Below are positions 63,387 to 64,000 of a stretch of 64,000 nt of DNA, one piece after another. Both the position numbers and the translations under genes were made by a program. How positions within the stretch are numbered: the stretch's first letter is position 1; every line of letters starts with the position of its first letter. The DNA comes from Ganoderma boninense (taxonomy: Eukaryota > Basidiomycota > Agaricomycetes > Polyporales > Polyporaceae), in contig CM035309.1 in NCBI GenBank assembly GCA_002900995.3, positions 2,176,389-2,240,388 of the forward strand, given 5' to 3'. The notes below the pieces were generated by a model that saw nothing but the letters and a program-made list of their open reading frames with translations, had not been told where the DNA came from and searched no databases.

Positions 63387-64000
63387 CTTCGTTCTTTTTG
63401 CATTATGTTCGTCTAATTAGCGCGCTTCTAATGCACTTAACATGACCATACAACGAGGGTTATAACATATACTAATGGCCCCTCTATAGTCGCTCTAGGG
63501 GGAAATGTTTGGCCAATATCTCGGCCGTTTTTGCACGCATTCGCTCGCGAGAGGCGCGTTTTGTTCGCGTGGTCGACGCGCACAAAACGAGCCCTCTCGC
63601 GCCCAAATCCGTCCACCCGTTCTTCCGGTGCATATATCCCCTCCTCCTGGGAGCAGGTATATGCACCTTGGGAACCACTGGACCGATTTGCTTCGTTCTT
63701 TTTGCATCTGGTAGCTACTAATAAGTGTATTCTAGGCGTACAACCTGCATACAGGCGCACCCAGTTGCCACTGTATGAGGGGGGCATCAATAGTCACCTG
63801 TAGTCAACTTCTTCCCCCCATATCTCCTTCAGTTCTTGGCCGTTTTTTGTGCCCCTTATACGCCCAAAAAGCCCTATGTAAGGGCTATCCAACGAGCCTA
63901 CATACGCCCCAATCCGTCCACTGTAGCCCTCGGACCATAGACCCCTTCTCCTGACTACTCCCCTCCCCACTGTTTGGCCCATATCTTGGGCAGTTCTGGG
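63387..64000 (+). repeat. About 304-bp tandem repeat, diverged, running off the window
   Basis: CTTCGTTCTTTTTGCAT occurs at 63387 and 63691 (period 304). AATCCGTCCAC occurs at 63606 and 63911 (period 305). GGCCGTTTTT occurs at 63523 and 63838. The units are substantially diverged. Unit 1 contains a long imperfect inverted repeat (63546-63600) and GGTGCATATA...TATATGCACC (about 63627-63667). Confidence 0.75.

Overview
The window comes from a filamentous basidiomycete, most likely an Agaricomycete. Its genes are packed with introns of about 48-65 nt with GT...AG ends and occasional TACTAAT-like branch sites. The recognisable proteins are conserved fungal housekeeping proteins, and the repeats include fungal Ty3 and Ty1/copia retrotransposons. 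No species can be named from the sequence alone.

Positions 1-26,917 are a compact block of 14 host genes: U1-70K(-), COX10(+), a ZNF830-like zinc-finger protein(-), mitochondrial citrate synthase(-), tRNA m7G methyltransferase TRM8(+), exosome subunit RRP41(-), nicotinate phosphoribosyltransferase NPT1(+), an Lsb1/Pin3-type SH3 protein(-), SDE2(-), pICln(+), a Nup159/Nup214-type FG nucleoporin(-), an inositol polyphosphate 5-phosphatase(+), COX12(-) and PRP18(+). Twelve of them form six divergent pairs that share intergenic promoters of roughly 210-420 bp. Five of the 14 act in splicing or snRNP assembly (U1-70K, ZNF830, SDE2, pICln, PRP18), and two serve cytochrome c oxidase (COX10, COX12). 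I rebuilt the exon structures by hand, including an 8-nt internal exon, a 16-nt internal exon and two start-codon exons of 3 and 6 coding nt. NPT1 and PRP18 each need one extra base to stay in frame inside a conserved motif.

Positions 27,000-64,000 contain no gene I would call an intact host gene. The region is nested mobile DNA. An old, decayed Ty3 element (about 29.9-47.2 kb) was entered by a TIR element with 8-bp target duplications (31,290-32,445) and by a 12,985-bp Ty3 chromovirus-like element (32,969-45,953; LTRs of 477 bp; 5-bp duplication GTGGT). That large element was in turn hit by a 161-bp MITE, a second copy of the TIR element and a solo LTR of another family. It also carries a long extra open frame after pol. 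Further right are a decayed 1.1-kb coding region, a hairpin-dense stretch that was split by a 5,072-bp minus-strand Ty1/copia element (duplication TGCCT), a second Ty3 element (55,711-61,619), a short region with a heat-shock-element/TATA promoter layout, and diverged minisatellite-type and about 304-bp tandem repeats running off the right edge.

In both Ty3 elements the two LTRs differ only by transitions (9 of 9 and 21 of 21 by my hand alignment). In the larger element, the premature stops whose original residue can be guessed sit where Arg, Gln or Trp codons are expected. This fits cytosine deamination or a RIP-like process. The copia LTRs do not show this pattern.
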